Shown here piece by piece: positions 13,717-19,227 of a stretch of DNA of 19,227 nucleotides. How positions within the stretch are numbered: the first letter of the stretch is position 1; each line of letters opens with the position of its first letter. The DNA is from Halobacteriaceae archaeon Tc-Br11_E2g27. Its GTDB lineage: Archaea > Halobacteriota > Halobacteria > Halobacteriales > Haloarculaceae. Below the pieces are notes generated by a model. The model did no database searches. It was not told the DNA's origin and was given only the letters and a program-made list of their open reading frames with translations. The DNA lies in contig LKNH01000013.1 of the NCBI GenBank assembly GCA_001564135.1, positions 1-19,227 of the forward strand, read 5' to 3'. Position numbers and translations under genes: made by a program.

Positions 13717-14600
13717 TGTGTTAGCTCCGTGTAGCCAAATTTACGGTCACACTCCGCAGCAATCTCCAGGAAGACAGCCTCCATATCAACCGGTTGGTGG
13801 TAATCAAATATCGATTTTCCGGCTGAAAACGCCCGTTGCAGTGCCACTCGTTTCCTGACTTCCCAGACCGGGTGGCCATCGAAGACCGCATTGAACCAGT
13901 CAATCATCATGTCATCTTCTTTCGTCTGCTCGACGCGGTTTGCGACAATGCCCACTGTATCGACCGTGATGTTAGCGTGGTCTTCAAGCGCAGCCACCTG
14001 CTCGATGAGCAACTCGATAGCCCGCTCGGACGTGGCTTCCGTCAACGCAGGGATAAGCACATTCTGCGTGGCGTAGATGCTGGCATCCGTCAGTTTGCCG
14101 TAAAACGGTGGTGAATCGACAATGATGTAATCGTAGTCGGTTTCAAGCGCCGAAAGCGCAGCATCCAGGGCACCCATTGCATACCCTGGCGAGATGTGTT
14201 TGCGTTTCGTGTTTATTGCCTGTGATTCGAGCGCGCGGACGGCTTCTGGATGGTCACCGCTCAGTTTATCCATCAGGTCCGCAATCGTGAGTTCGTGTTC
14301 GGCATGCAAAAGGTCAATATTCGCCGGCAGAACGTCCATCTCGTCATGCTCTACGATAAGGTCGTTGACGGCACTTCGTTTCGTTGGGTTGGTAAGTGCG
14401 TCAAACAGTGTCGGTGGGTTACTATCGTATGCCTCGGCCATCCCCAACCCCTCAGTAGCATTTCCCTGCGGGTCGATATCGACGAACAGAACATCACGGC
14501 CTCGCTCGTTGAGGGCGCCTGCAACGTTGATAGCGACTGTCGTCTTTCCGGTCCCGCCTTTCGCATTCGTCACACAGAGCCGTGCTGCCTCACCTGTCAT
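13713..14600 (-). CDS. ParA/Soj family ATPase, upstream partner of CheW protein
   Basis: A 295-residue deviant-Walker ATPase of the ParA/MinD group, which uses ATP-dependent dimerisation and surface binding to position DNA or protein complexes. The deviant Walker A is K14-GGTGKTT with signature Lys14 and Lys19; Walker A' is VDIDPQGN at 40-47; Walker B is the YIIVDSPP segment. There is no amphipathic MinD-type C-terminal tail. The first residues lack a DNA-binding helix-turn-helix, and no parB gene is adjacent. Instead it overlaps the CheW-domain gene by 4 bases, so its cargo is more likely a chemotaxis complex than a chromosome. A TATA-like TTTTATTA lies about 37 bases upstream. Divergent to a FlaD/E gene. 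Confidence 0.92.
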   Translation of the reverse strand: MTGEAARLCVTNAKGGTGKTTVAINVAGALNERGRDVLFVDIDPQGNATEGLGMAEAYDSNPPTLFDALTNPTKRSAVNDLIVEHDEMDVLPANIDLLHAEHELTIADLMDKLSGDHPEAVRALESQAINTKRKHISPGYAMGALDAALSALETDYDYIIVDSPPFYGKLTDASIYATQNVLIPALTEATSERAIELLIEQVAALEDHANITVDTVGIVANRVEQTKEDDMMIDWFNAVFDGHPVWEVRKRVALQRAFSAGKSIFDYHQPVDMEAVFLEIAAECDRKFGYTELTQ

Positions 14601-14688
14601 CTTCTCGTATGAATTCGGTCGTGACGGGAGGTAATAAAAGTGATACCCTTTACATCGGTCGGGTTATGTTGTGGTTTCCCGGCACACC

Positions 14689-14706
14689 GTCTGACGAATG
14701 TCTGAC
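14689..14706 (+). promoter_or_regulatory. Direct repeat GTCTGAC next to the FlaD/E promoter
   Basis: GTCTGAC occurs at 14689-14695 and 14700-14706, an 11-base period, so both copies face the same side of the helix. They stand just upstream of the TATA-like ATTTATC near 14718-14726, the place where haloarchaeal activators usually bind. No protein can be named. Confidence 0.35.
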
Positions 14707-14715
14707 CCGGCTAGA

Positions 14716-14726
14716 AGATTTATCAA
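14716..14726 (+). promoter_or_regulatory. TATA-like box of the FlaD/E gene
   Basis: AGATTTATCAA is centred about 29 bases before the ATG at 14750, fitting a leaderless transcript and supporting that start codon. Confidence 0.5.
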
Positions 14727-14749
14727 CGTGCGTAGAGTAACATGTCCTA

Positions 14750-15232
14750 ATGAGTCTTAACCCGCGGGATTACGACCTCGACGAATTGCGGAAGATGGCC
14801 CGCGAGCGTGGCGGTACCGCAGGCGGCGAGATGGACGAACCGAATCTGGAGATGGGAAATCTCAGCCAAGAGAGTACCCAACAGAGTGCGCCAAGTTCGC
14901 TCAGAGCAAGTCTATATCGTGAACTGCTTCCGCTCGAAGTCGGTGCTGGTGCCGAAAAGCCGTATCTTGCGCAGTTACCTGAAGAGTACGCCGGCGAGCA
15001 TCTTGTCTTCGAATGGCTTGAGTTCCTGCTGTTGCACGCCGGGTACAAAGGAACGATGGATGCGCTTTCATATTACGAATCGGTTGACTGGATTACCGAG
15101 GACTGCCGCAGTACGCTTCACGATTATATTCTCGGCCTTGAAGCGGATGCGACGAACGACCCCGCCACGCTTGATGTCGATGACCACCTGCTGAGTCTGG
15201 TCTATATCGGAAAGCTGCGGGCGATGCAGTAG
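14750..15232 (+). CDS. FlaD/E (ArlD/E) archaellum accessory protein
   Basis: A 160-residue protein with the FlaD/E domain at about residues 60-158: KPYLAQLPEEYAGEHLVFEWLEFLL, then GYKGTMDALSYYESVDWI, and near the end DDHLLSLVYIGKL, which are the diagnostic FlaD/E blocks. FlaD/E proteins join the cytoplasmic ring of the archaellum motor and, through CheF, connect it to CheY in Euryarchaeota. The first 60 residues are a short hydrophilic region with NPRDYDLDELRKMA, a recurring start of haloarchaeal FlaD/E-type proteins. There is no fused FlaC part. It is divergent from the ParA-CheW pair, which fits a motility neighbourhood. Other archaellum genes are not in this window, so this may be a detached paralogue. 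Confidence 0.9.
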   Translation: MSLNPRDYDLDELRKMARERGGTAGGEMDEPNLEMGNLSQESTQQSAPSSLRASLYRELLPLEVGAGAEKPYLAQLPEEYAGEHLVFEWLEFLLLHAGYKGTMDALSYYESVDWITEDCRSTLHDYILGLEADATNDPATLDVDDHLLSLVYIGKLRAMQ

Positions 15233-15258
15233 TACCTTTTTACGACTCGGGTCTCCTC

Positions 15259-15335
15259 GCGAGCCTTCGGCTCGCTACGGGAACTGCGTGGCGGCGACGC
15301 CGCCACGTCATGCAGTTGCGGGCATGACCGCAACT
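15259..15335. repeat. Cluster of three consecutive GC-rich hairpins
   Basis: Three hairpins follow one another: GCGAGCC-TTC-GGCTCGC (15259-15275), CGTGGCGGC-GAC-GCCGCCACG (15287-15307) and AGTTGCGG with CCGCAACT around a 6-base loop (15314-15335). The first and second have 3-base loops and perfect stems of 7 and 9 bases. A further stem of 8 bases (CTGAACGC/GCGTTCAG, 15366-15394) lies just beyond. Such density is far above the surrounding sequence. Confidence 0.6.
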
Positions 15336-15396
15336 CGCTCGTCGCAAAAATCTACGCTAAAAAGGCTGAACGCTCGGTGGTACCTCGCGTTCAGGG

Positions 15397-15442
15397 AACC
15401 GCGCCTTCGGCGCGGATGCTCAATACTCAACCACAGCCCTCC
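15397..15442. repeat. 46-base direct repeat, copy 1
   Basis: This copy is identical over 46 bases to 15549-15594, 152 bases away. It begins with a 7-base-stem hairpin (CCGCGCC-TTC-GGCGCGG, 15399-15415) followed by a non-palindromic tail starting ATGCTCAATACTC and ending in CAGCCCTCC. Confidence 0.8.
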
Positions 15443-15548
15443 GCCACTTCTTTTTTCCGCTCGGGTGTCTACGCCACCACTCGCGCAAAAAACTAAGTGA
15501 AAAAAACGGAGCCGGCGGCCTCATAACATTCGGCCACTCGCTCCGGGT

Positions 15549-15594
15549 AACCGCGCCTTCGGCGCGGATGCTCAATACTCAACCACAGCCCTCC
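15549..15594. repeat. 46-base direct repeat, copy 2
   Basis: Perfect second copy, with its hairpin at 15551-15567. The sequences on either side diverge immediately, which marks the repeat borders. An open frame running from the ATG inside this copy into the actin-like gene is probably accidental. Confidence 0.8.
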
Positions 15595-15619
15595 CCAACC
15601 GACTGCGTTACTCGCTCGT

Positions 15620-15642
15620 GTGGCCTCACTGCATTCGGCCAC
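15620..15642. repeat. Hairpin with TTCGGCCACTC-type arm
   Basis: GTGGCC and GGCCAC pair around TCACTGCATTC. A related, less symmetric copy (GGCCTCATAACATTCGGCC) lies near 15518-15536, about 105 bases upstream, so this too is part of a repeated family in the tract. Confidence 0.45.
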
Positions 15643-15848
15643 TCACTCGCTGTGTTACTCATCCCTCGCACAGAGTATGCTCGCGGCCCTGTGGGCACGC
15701 TCGCCAGTGTGCGCCAGAAACCTAGTACCGGCAGACAGGGGACCAGTAACGAAAGAAGGAGAGACGATATCACTAGTGACAGGACAGAGCTGACAGGATG
15801 TTGTGATTTTGAGGTATGGACGAAACTGCGAACAGTTCTCCTTCCGAT

Positions 15849-15858
15849 TCTTATATAC
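15849..15858 (+). promoter_or_regulatory. TATA box of the actin-like gene
   Basis: TCTTATATAC is centred about 29 bases before the ATG at 15883. It supports that start for a leaderless mRNA, and it argues against the open frame that continues upstream to 15568. Confidence 0.55.
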
Positions 15859-15882
15859 ACCGGGCACATGAAAATCAGCTAT

Positions 15883-16965
15883 ATGTCAGTCGAAGCCGAA
15901 ACTGAGGAGATTGCGGGCGAGGAGACGGGAGCAGAGAGCGAGGTTGTCCCTGTGGGTGTGAAACTCGGGAGCACACGCACAGTCATCGCGCTGCCAAACG
16001 AAGATGGCGATGGTCTTCGAACTATTCGGACGTTGACGTGTTTAGCAAGCTACGAGGACGCACTTACCGGCGAGGAAAAATATCTCTACGGCGAGGAAGC
16101 CGCACGCGAGTATCCTGACCGCGTCGAGTTCATGCTGCGGTCCGGTCTCCCCGAAGACGACGACCGGGCGGAGTTGACTCAGCAGTTTTTCACCGCCGTG
16201 CTTGAGTCACACGACATTCCCGAAGAAAGCGCCGTCGTCTATGCCATTCCAACCATCGACAACCCGGTTGGACTGGAGAATCTTGAAGGCGTTATCGAAG
16301 GCAGCCCAATCGGCTCGGAGCTCATCGAGAGCTACCCCGAATCCCTCTGCGGGTCGATTCCAGCCTTCGGCGACGGCCTCGAAGCTATCGAGGATATCTT
16401 CATCGCTGTCAACATGGGCTCGACCAATCTGGAGGCGTCGGCCTACCGCCGTGGCGAGCAGATTTCGCCCTTCACAACCGGCTCAATCACCGGCAGCGAG
16501 GTCGACCGCATTATCAAAAGCTACGTCGAAGAAGAGACACAGGGCCGGGTGAACATCGACATCACAACCGCCCGCGAGTACAAAGAACAGCATGCTGATT
16601 TCGACAGTTTCGAGCCGTTTACGGATATTATCCAGCAACCAGGCGGCGGCAGCCACGAGTTCACCATCGAGCGCTCGGTCATGGACGCCTGTAACGAATA
16701 TCTGGACGACGCCGTCGATGCATTTGCGAACACCTTCCTCTCACAGCTGGCGAACGACAACATGAAAGTCTACCAGCTGGCTCTCGACAATCCAATCGTC
16801 CTGACTGGCGGCATGGCCTGCATCCCCGGTATCGTCGACGAGTTCGAGCGCCGCGTCAGCGAAACAATGGACCGCGACGTCGAAGCCATCACTGCCGACC
16901 GCCCCGACCTCGCAGCGACGGTTGGCGCACAGCGGATTGCTGTTCGACTTGCCGAGACGTTGTGA
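15883..16965 (+). CDS. Actin/ParM-fold cytoskeletal protein (candidate salactin/volactin relative)
   Basis: A 360-residue protein of the actin-HSP70 superfamily. Phosphate-1 loop: VGVKLGSTRT (Lys27, Gly29); phosphate-2 loop: AVNMGSTNLEAS (Asn177, Gly179); adenosine motif: LTGGMACIPGI (307-317). The pattern fits ParM- or MreB-type filament proteins rather than sugar kinases. Haloarchaea have a known filament-forming actin homologue (salactin in Halobacterium, volactin in Haloferax), and this is a candidate relative. The two Asp residues usual in the loops are replaced by Lys27 and Asn177, so nucleotide handling may be altered. The start is chosen from the TATA box near 15854; an in-frame ATG at 15868 is less likely. 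The short acidic N-terminal arm is typical of halophiles. Confidence 0.85.
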   Translation: MSVEAETEEIAGEETGAESEVVPVGVKLGSTRTVIALPNEDGDGLRTIRTLTCLASYEDALTGEEKYLYGEEAAREYPDRVEFMLRSGLPEDDDRAELTQQFFTAVLESHDIPEESAVVYAIPTIDNPVGLENLEGVIEGSPIGSELIESYPESLCGSIPAFGDGLEAIEDIFIAVNMGSTNLEASAYRRGEQISPFTTGSITGSEVDRIIKSYVEEETQGRVNIDITTAREYKEQHADFDSFEPFTDIIQQPGGGSHEFTIERSVMDACNEYLDDAVDAFANTFLSQLANDNMKVYQLALDNPIVLTGGMACIPGIVDEFERRVSETMDRDVEAITADRPDLAATVGAQRIAVRLAETL

Positions 16966-17141
16966 GCTGTCGCGTGAGACCACGTCTGCTGCAGCTCAGC
17001 TGTTCAAGCAACGTCTTTATATTTTAACCTTTCTGAGGAGTGTTGGTTCCTGGTACCGCCACACAGAATTATAGTAAGTGATACTGTGTTTTGGCTCCGG
17101 TATACACAGCCTGAAACGACAGCTGGCTAGAAGATGGATAA

Positions 17142-17161
17142 CGGTTTGATGTTATAAACCG
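17142..17161. promoter_or_regulatory. Inverted repeat upstream of HalX regulator gene
   Basis: CGGTTT and AAACCG flank an 8-base spacer in the 258-base gap between the actin-like gene and the response regulator. It lies about 45 bases upstream of the TATA-like box. The remainder of this gap holds a T-rich stretch near 17010-17032, possibly the end of the actin-like transcript, and nothing else recognisable. Confidence 0.3.
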
Positions 17162-17186
17162 ACAAATGAGCAGTTGAAACAGTCTG

Positions 17187-17200
17187 ATGGATTTAAGTAG
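17187..17200 (+). promoter_or_regulatory. TATA-like box of the HalX regulator gene
   Basis: TGGATTTAAGTAGA is centred roughly 30 bases before the ATG at 17224, which implies a leaderless transcript and supports the start codon. Confidence 0.5.
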
Positions 17201-17223
17201 ATACCACATAATATCTGAGATAG

Positions 17224-17817
17224 ATGGTGGCGAATGCGAATATCGTCGTAGTTGATGACGACCAGAAGACAGCAGATGCGTATGCGGACCATCTCTCACA
17301 GTCTCACTCCGTCGAAAAAGCGTACTCCGGCGAAGAGGCGCTTGAACTCATTTCCGACTCGACTGACATTGTCCTGCTGGACCGGCGGATGCCTGGAATC
17401 GATGGCGATGAAGTGCTTGAGCGCATTCGAGCACAAGAATTGGATTGTCGCGTTATCATGGTTACTGGTGTTAAACCGGACACCGACCTCGTCGATATGC
17501 AATTCGACGAGTATCTGGTCAAACCGGTCAATGTCGACGAGATAGAGGAAGTTGTCAATCGGATGTTAACTCGCAACGAACAGGACGAACAATTCATGCA
17601 GATGTTCGCACTCGCCTCGAAACTTACAACGCTCGAAACAAAACTCGAGCAGGAGCAACTCGAAGAGAGCGAAGAGTATGCAGCACTCCGTGAGGAGTTT
17701 CTTGAGTTCCAGGCTAACGTCGAGTTTCCGGAGGACAAAGACGACCAGTATCTCGAGTCAATGCTCGAAAAGATGGAAGCACTCGTCGCCGAAGCGAAGT
17801 TTTCTTCATCTCGCTAA
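17224..17817 (+). CDS. Response regulator, receiver plus HalX domain
   Basis: A 197-residue two-component regulator. The receiver domain (about 5-118) has all key residues: acidic pocket D11/D12, phospho-acceptor D53 in LLDRRMPG, T81 in MVTG and K100 in YLVKPV. The C-terminal ~65 residues (about 125-190) are the HalX domain, an acidic, probably coiled-coil helical region unique to Halobacteria, ending in AEAKFSSSR. HalX proteins lack a DNA-binding domain, so the output is probably protein-protein contact; their partners are mostly unknown. No histidine kinase gene is adjacent, as is common. The neighbouring actin-like gene is on the same strand but 258 bases away, so it is not clearly co-transcribed. 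Confidence 0.95.
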   Translation: MVANANIVVVDDDQKTADAYADHLSQSHSVEKAYSGEEALELISDSTDIVLLDRRMPGIDGDEVLERIRAQELDCRVIMVTGVKPDTDLVDMQFDEYLVKPVNVDEIEEVVNRMLTRNEQDEQFMQMFALASKLTTLETKLEQEQLEESEEYAALREEFLEFQANVEFPEDKDDQYLESMLEKMEALVAEAKFSSSR

Positions 17818-17883
17818 CTGTTTTGGTCGTTTAGGGTCGCCGTGTACTCAATAGACTTGCTCTGAGAATCGATAAACACAGAC

Positions 17884-17897
17884 TGAGTATTTTTATG
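17884..17897 (+). promoter_or_regulatory. Possible TATA box of the surface-protein gene
   Basis: GAGTATTTTTATGG lies about 95 bases before the ATG at 17983, which would give a leader of some 65 bases, unlike the leaderless pattern elsewhere in the window. No better box was seen nearer the start. Confidence 0.3.
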
Positions 17898-17982
17898 GTG
17901 TGTAATACTATCCGATGAGCAATACTGCATTGAGATAGATACGGGTAGGGCCGATACAGGGATACCCGGGAGTCTGGAACCA

Positions 17983-19167
17983 ATGAAAAGAAAGCTACTC
18001 GTTGCGCTGTTGATAGTCACCGCAGGAGCGTTATTGTTACCGACGCTTGCCAGCCCTCTGAGTGACGAAGTCGATTCAGAGCTCCACGAGGACGAGAAAA
18101 TCGAGATGGCCCCCTCGGATGGGCCGAATGGCGTCTACGCGACATATGATGAGAACGATAAGATTGCGATAAAAATAACCGAGGAGAGACAGGAAGCCGC
18201 GAAATGGGAGGGCGGCAGCGGAGTGAGTGAAAATACCGTGACGGAAATTGACGACATATTCGACATTACATACACAGGCGAGGATGAAGCGCGTGTCTGG
18301 CTCGATGAAATGGAAGAAGCAGGAATAACGTTCTATATCGGTGATGACCCCGAAAACACGTTTGAAGGGGAGTTGAATAACGTATCACTCGATGAAGGGG
18401 AGGTTGTTTCGGTTGGGTTGTTGATCGATACGTCTGTCGATGACCACGAAGTCGAAGAGGTGAGCGGTTTTGGCGTCAACGCGGAGGTTGCAGAGCCCGA
18501 GACTTCCGATTCGACGGTCACACTGACCGACGGTGAGGTTCACCCGAGCTTTGAATCCGTTACCGTGAACGAGTCAGGCGTCAACGTCACTGCAGCGGTC
18601 GAAAATACTGGCCAGACCATCGCTGATGATACGGTAGCGCTGTCCGTTGACGGCGAGGAAGTTGCGACGGAATCGACGTCGGAGCTGACTGGCGGAGACA
18701 ATGAGACAATCCAGTTCGACGAAGCGCTCTCGCTACCCGCAGGTGAAGAGGTAGAGTTGCAACTCGAAACGAGCGATGGCGATGCAGTGAATACCACCGA
18801 GGTTGCAGCTGATGACCCCGACGAAGAGCCGGAAGACGATGCAACCGAAGGTGAACCCAATGAAGGTGATGAAGAGGAGACAGGAGACGAAACAGATGAC
18901 GAGCAAACCGGTGACTATGAAGGTGACGAAGAGAGTGAAGATGGCGAGGGAACTGATGGAGAGGAAGCGTCAGCGACAGAAGGCGAAGCAGAGACCGAAA
19001 CTGAAGACGAGGAAGTTGGTGATGCACCACTCTCACCACTCCAGGATAATCCGCTCACACAGACCCTCGGTGAGTTCACCACAGCAACAGTCTTGCTCCT
19101 GCTTGCTGGGATGGGTGTTGGTGGCCTCGCGGCAGCGGCACTCCGTCGGAAGCTGACAGGGGGATAA
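17983..19167 (+). CDS. Secreted, membrane-anchored acidic surface protein (DUF1102-like plus CARDB-like)
   Basis: A 394-residue cell-surface protein. Residues 1-24 form a Sec signal peptide (KRK, then hydrophobic LLVALLIVTAGALLL). Residues about 25-165 resemble DUF1102: EDIDDIFDITYTG-like strands, GITFYIGDD and LDEGEVVSVGLLIDT. Residues about 180-275 look like a CARDB-type beta-sandwich (SVTVNESGVNVTAAVENTG). Then comes a ~65-residue Asp/Glu-rich spacer and a C-terminal helix (about 366-387) followed by RRK, which fixes the topology: outside, with a short inner tail. Five N-x-S/T sites (NVS, NES, NVT, NET, NTT) could be glycosylated. No PGF-CTERM motif is seen, so it is anchored by the helix. 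Role unknown; DUF1102 proteins are found on haloarchaeal surfaces. Confidence 0.85.
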   Translation: MKRKLLVALLIVTAGALLLPTLASPLSDEVDSELHEDEKIEMAPSDGPNGVYATYDENDKIAIKITEERQEAAKWEGGSGVSENTVTEIDDIFDITYTGEDEARVWLDEMEEAGITFYIGDDPENTFEGELNNVSLDEGEVVSVGLLIDTSVDDHEVEEVSGFGVNAEVAEPETSDSTVTLTDGEVHPSFESVTVNESGVNVTAAVENTGQTIADDTVALSVDGEEVATESTSELTGGDNETIQFDEALSLPAGEEVELQLETSDGDAVNTTEVAADDPDEEPEDDATEGEPNEGDEEETGDETDDEQTGDYEGDEESEDGEGTDGEEASATEGEAETETEDEEVGDAPLSPLQDNPLTQTLGEFTTATVLLLLAGMGVGGLAAAALRRKLTGG

Positions 19168-19227
19168 CAGAAGGGACAGTTCTCTGACAAACGCTACAAC
19201 AGGACAAGTCAGCAAAACCCATTGATA

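Larger units (their letters stand above)
15233..15867. other. Gene-free palindrome-rich tract
   Basis: About 640 bases between the FlaD/E gene and the actin-like gene hold no credible gene. The stretch after the FlaD/E stop has a T-run (CCTTTTTA) suited to termination. It then contains a string of hairpins, the two 46-base repeats and several degenerate copies of a TTCGGCCACTC motif. The last ~150 bases are ordinary intergenic sequence with the actin-gene promoter. Similar palindromic tracts occur scattered in haloarchaeal genomes; no transposase or terminal inverted repeat was seen. Confidence 0.6.

Noticed and set aside
12908..13858. 316-residue serine-rich plus-strand open frame
   Set aside because: Antisense of the acidic CheW linker; Ser-rich antisense frames are a known artefact of Asp/Glu-rich haloarchaeal genes.
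15233..15642. CRISPR array
   Set aside because: Only two copies of the 46-base repeat occur, spacers are not of uniform length, and no cas genes are present.
15568..15882. In-frame extension of the actin-like gene starting inside the second 46-base repeat
   Set aside because: The extra 105 residues are basic and unlike the acidic protein, they run through repeat and intergenic sequence, and a TATA box sits just before the ATG at 15883.

Overview
The window is chromosomal DNA of a halophilic archaeon (class Halobacteria). The 2Fe-2S ferredoxin, TATA-binding protein, Rpo11/RpoL, serine hydroxymethyltransferase, HalX response regulator and FlaD/E archaellum protein all have clear haloarchaeal character. 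The proteins are strongly acidic. Many genes have a TATA-like box about 27-31 bases before the start codon, as expected for leaderless archaeal transcripts, and this was used to choose several starts. Base composition looks moderate for the group (by eye somewhat above 50% G+C), so this is probably one of the lower-GC haloarchaea; I cannot name the genus. No tRNA, rRNA, CRISPR array or transposase gene was seen.

Left part (1-4.2 kb): a DUF1028 protein converges with a degenerate Nudix-like protein across a hairpin terminator. Then come a four-helix membrane protein of CopD type, the THUMP tRNA guanosine-10 methyltransferase and, divergently, the TATA-binding protein gene. Next are a two-helix membrane protein and a divergent TetR regulator that share a 105-base promoter containing a 20-base operator-like palindrome.

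Middle (4.2-12.8 kb): TetR and glyA point right; glyA converges with a tail-anchored acidic protein. An acyl-CoA thioesterase and a lipoate-protein ligase are divergent. A Bax1-type (DUF790) nuclease follows, then a MATE efflux pump on the minus strand. The MATE promoter carries a palindrome matching the TetR-promoter palindrome at 16 of 20 positions, so the TetR protein encoded 7 kb away is a good candidate repressor of the pump. Ferredoxin, a small CPxCG zinc protein and rpoL complete this housekeeping part.

Right part (12.8-19.2 kb): a cluster that looks devoted to motility and cell organisation. A ParA-type ATPase overlaps by 4 bases a CheW protein with a long acidic disordered N-terminus. 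This resembles in order and architecture the bacterial ParC-ParP pair that places chemotaxis arrays. Divergent from it is a FlaD/E archaellum gene. After a 650-base tract full of hairpins, with a perfect 46-base direct repeat, comes an actin/ParM-fold protein whose two conserved nucleotide-loop aspartates are replaced. A HalX response regulator and a secreted, membrane-anchored, acidic surface protein close the window.

The most interesting proposals are the ParA-CheW/FlaD/E/actin neighbourhood as a candidate spatial-organisation module for motility, the TetR-MATE-membrane-protein regulon defined by its operator, and the palindromic tract in front of the actin homologue.
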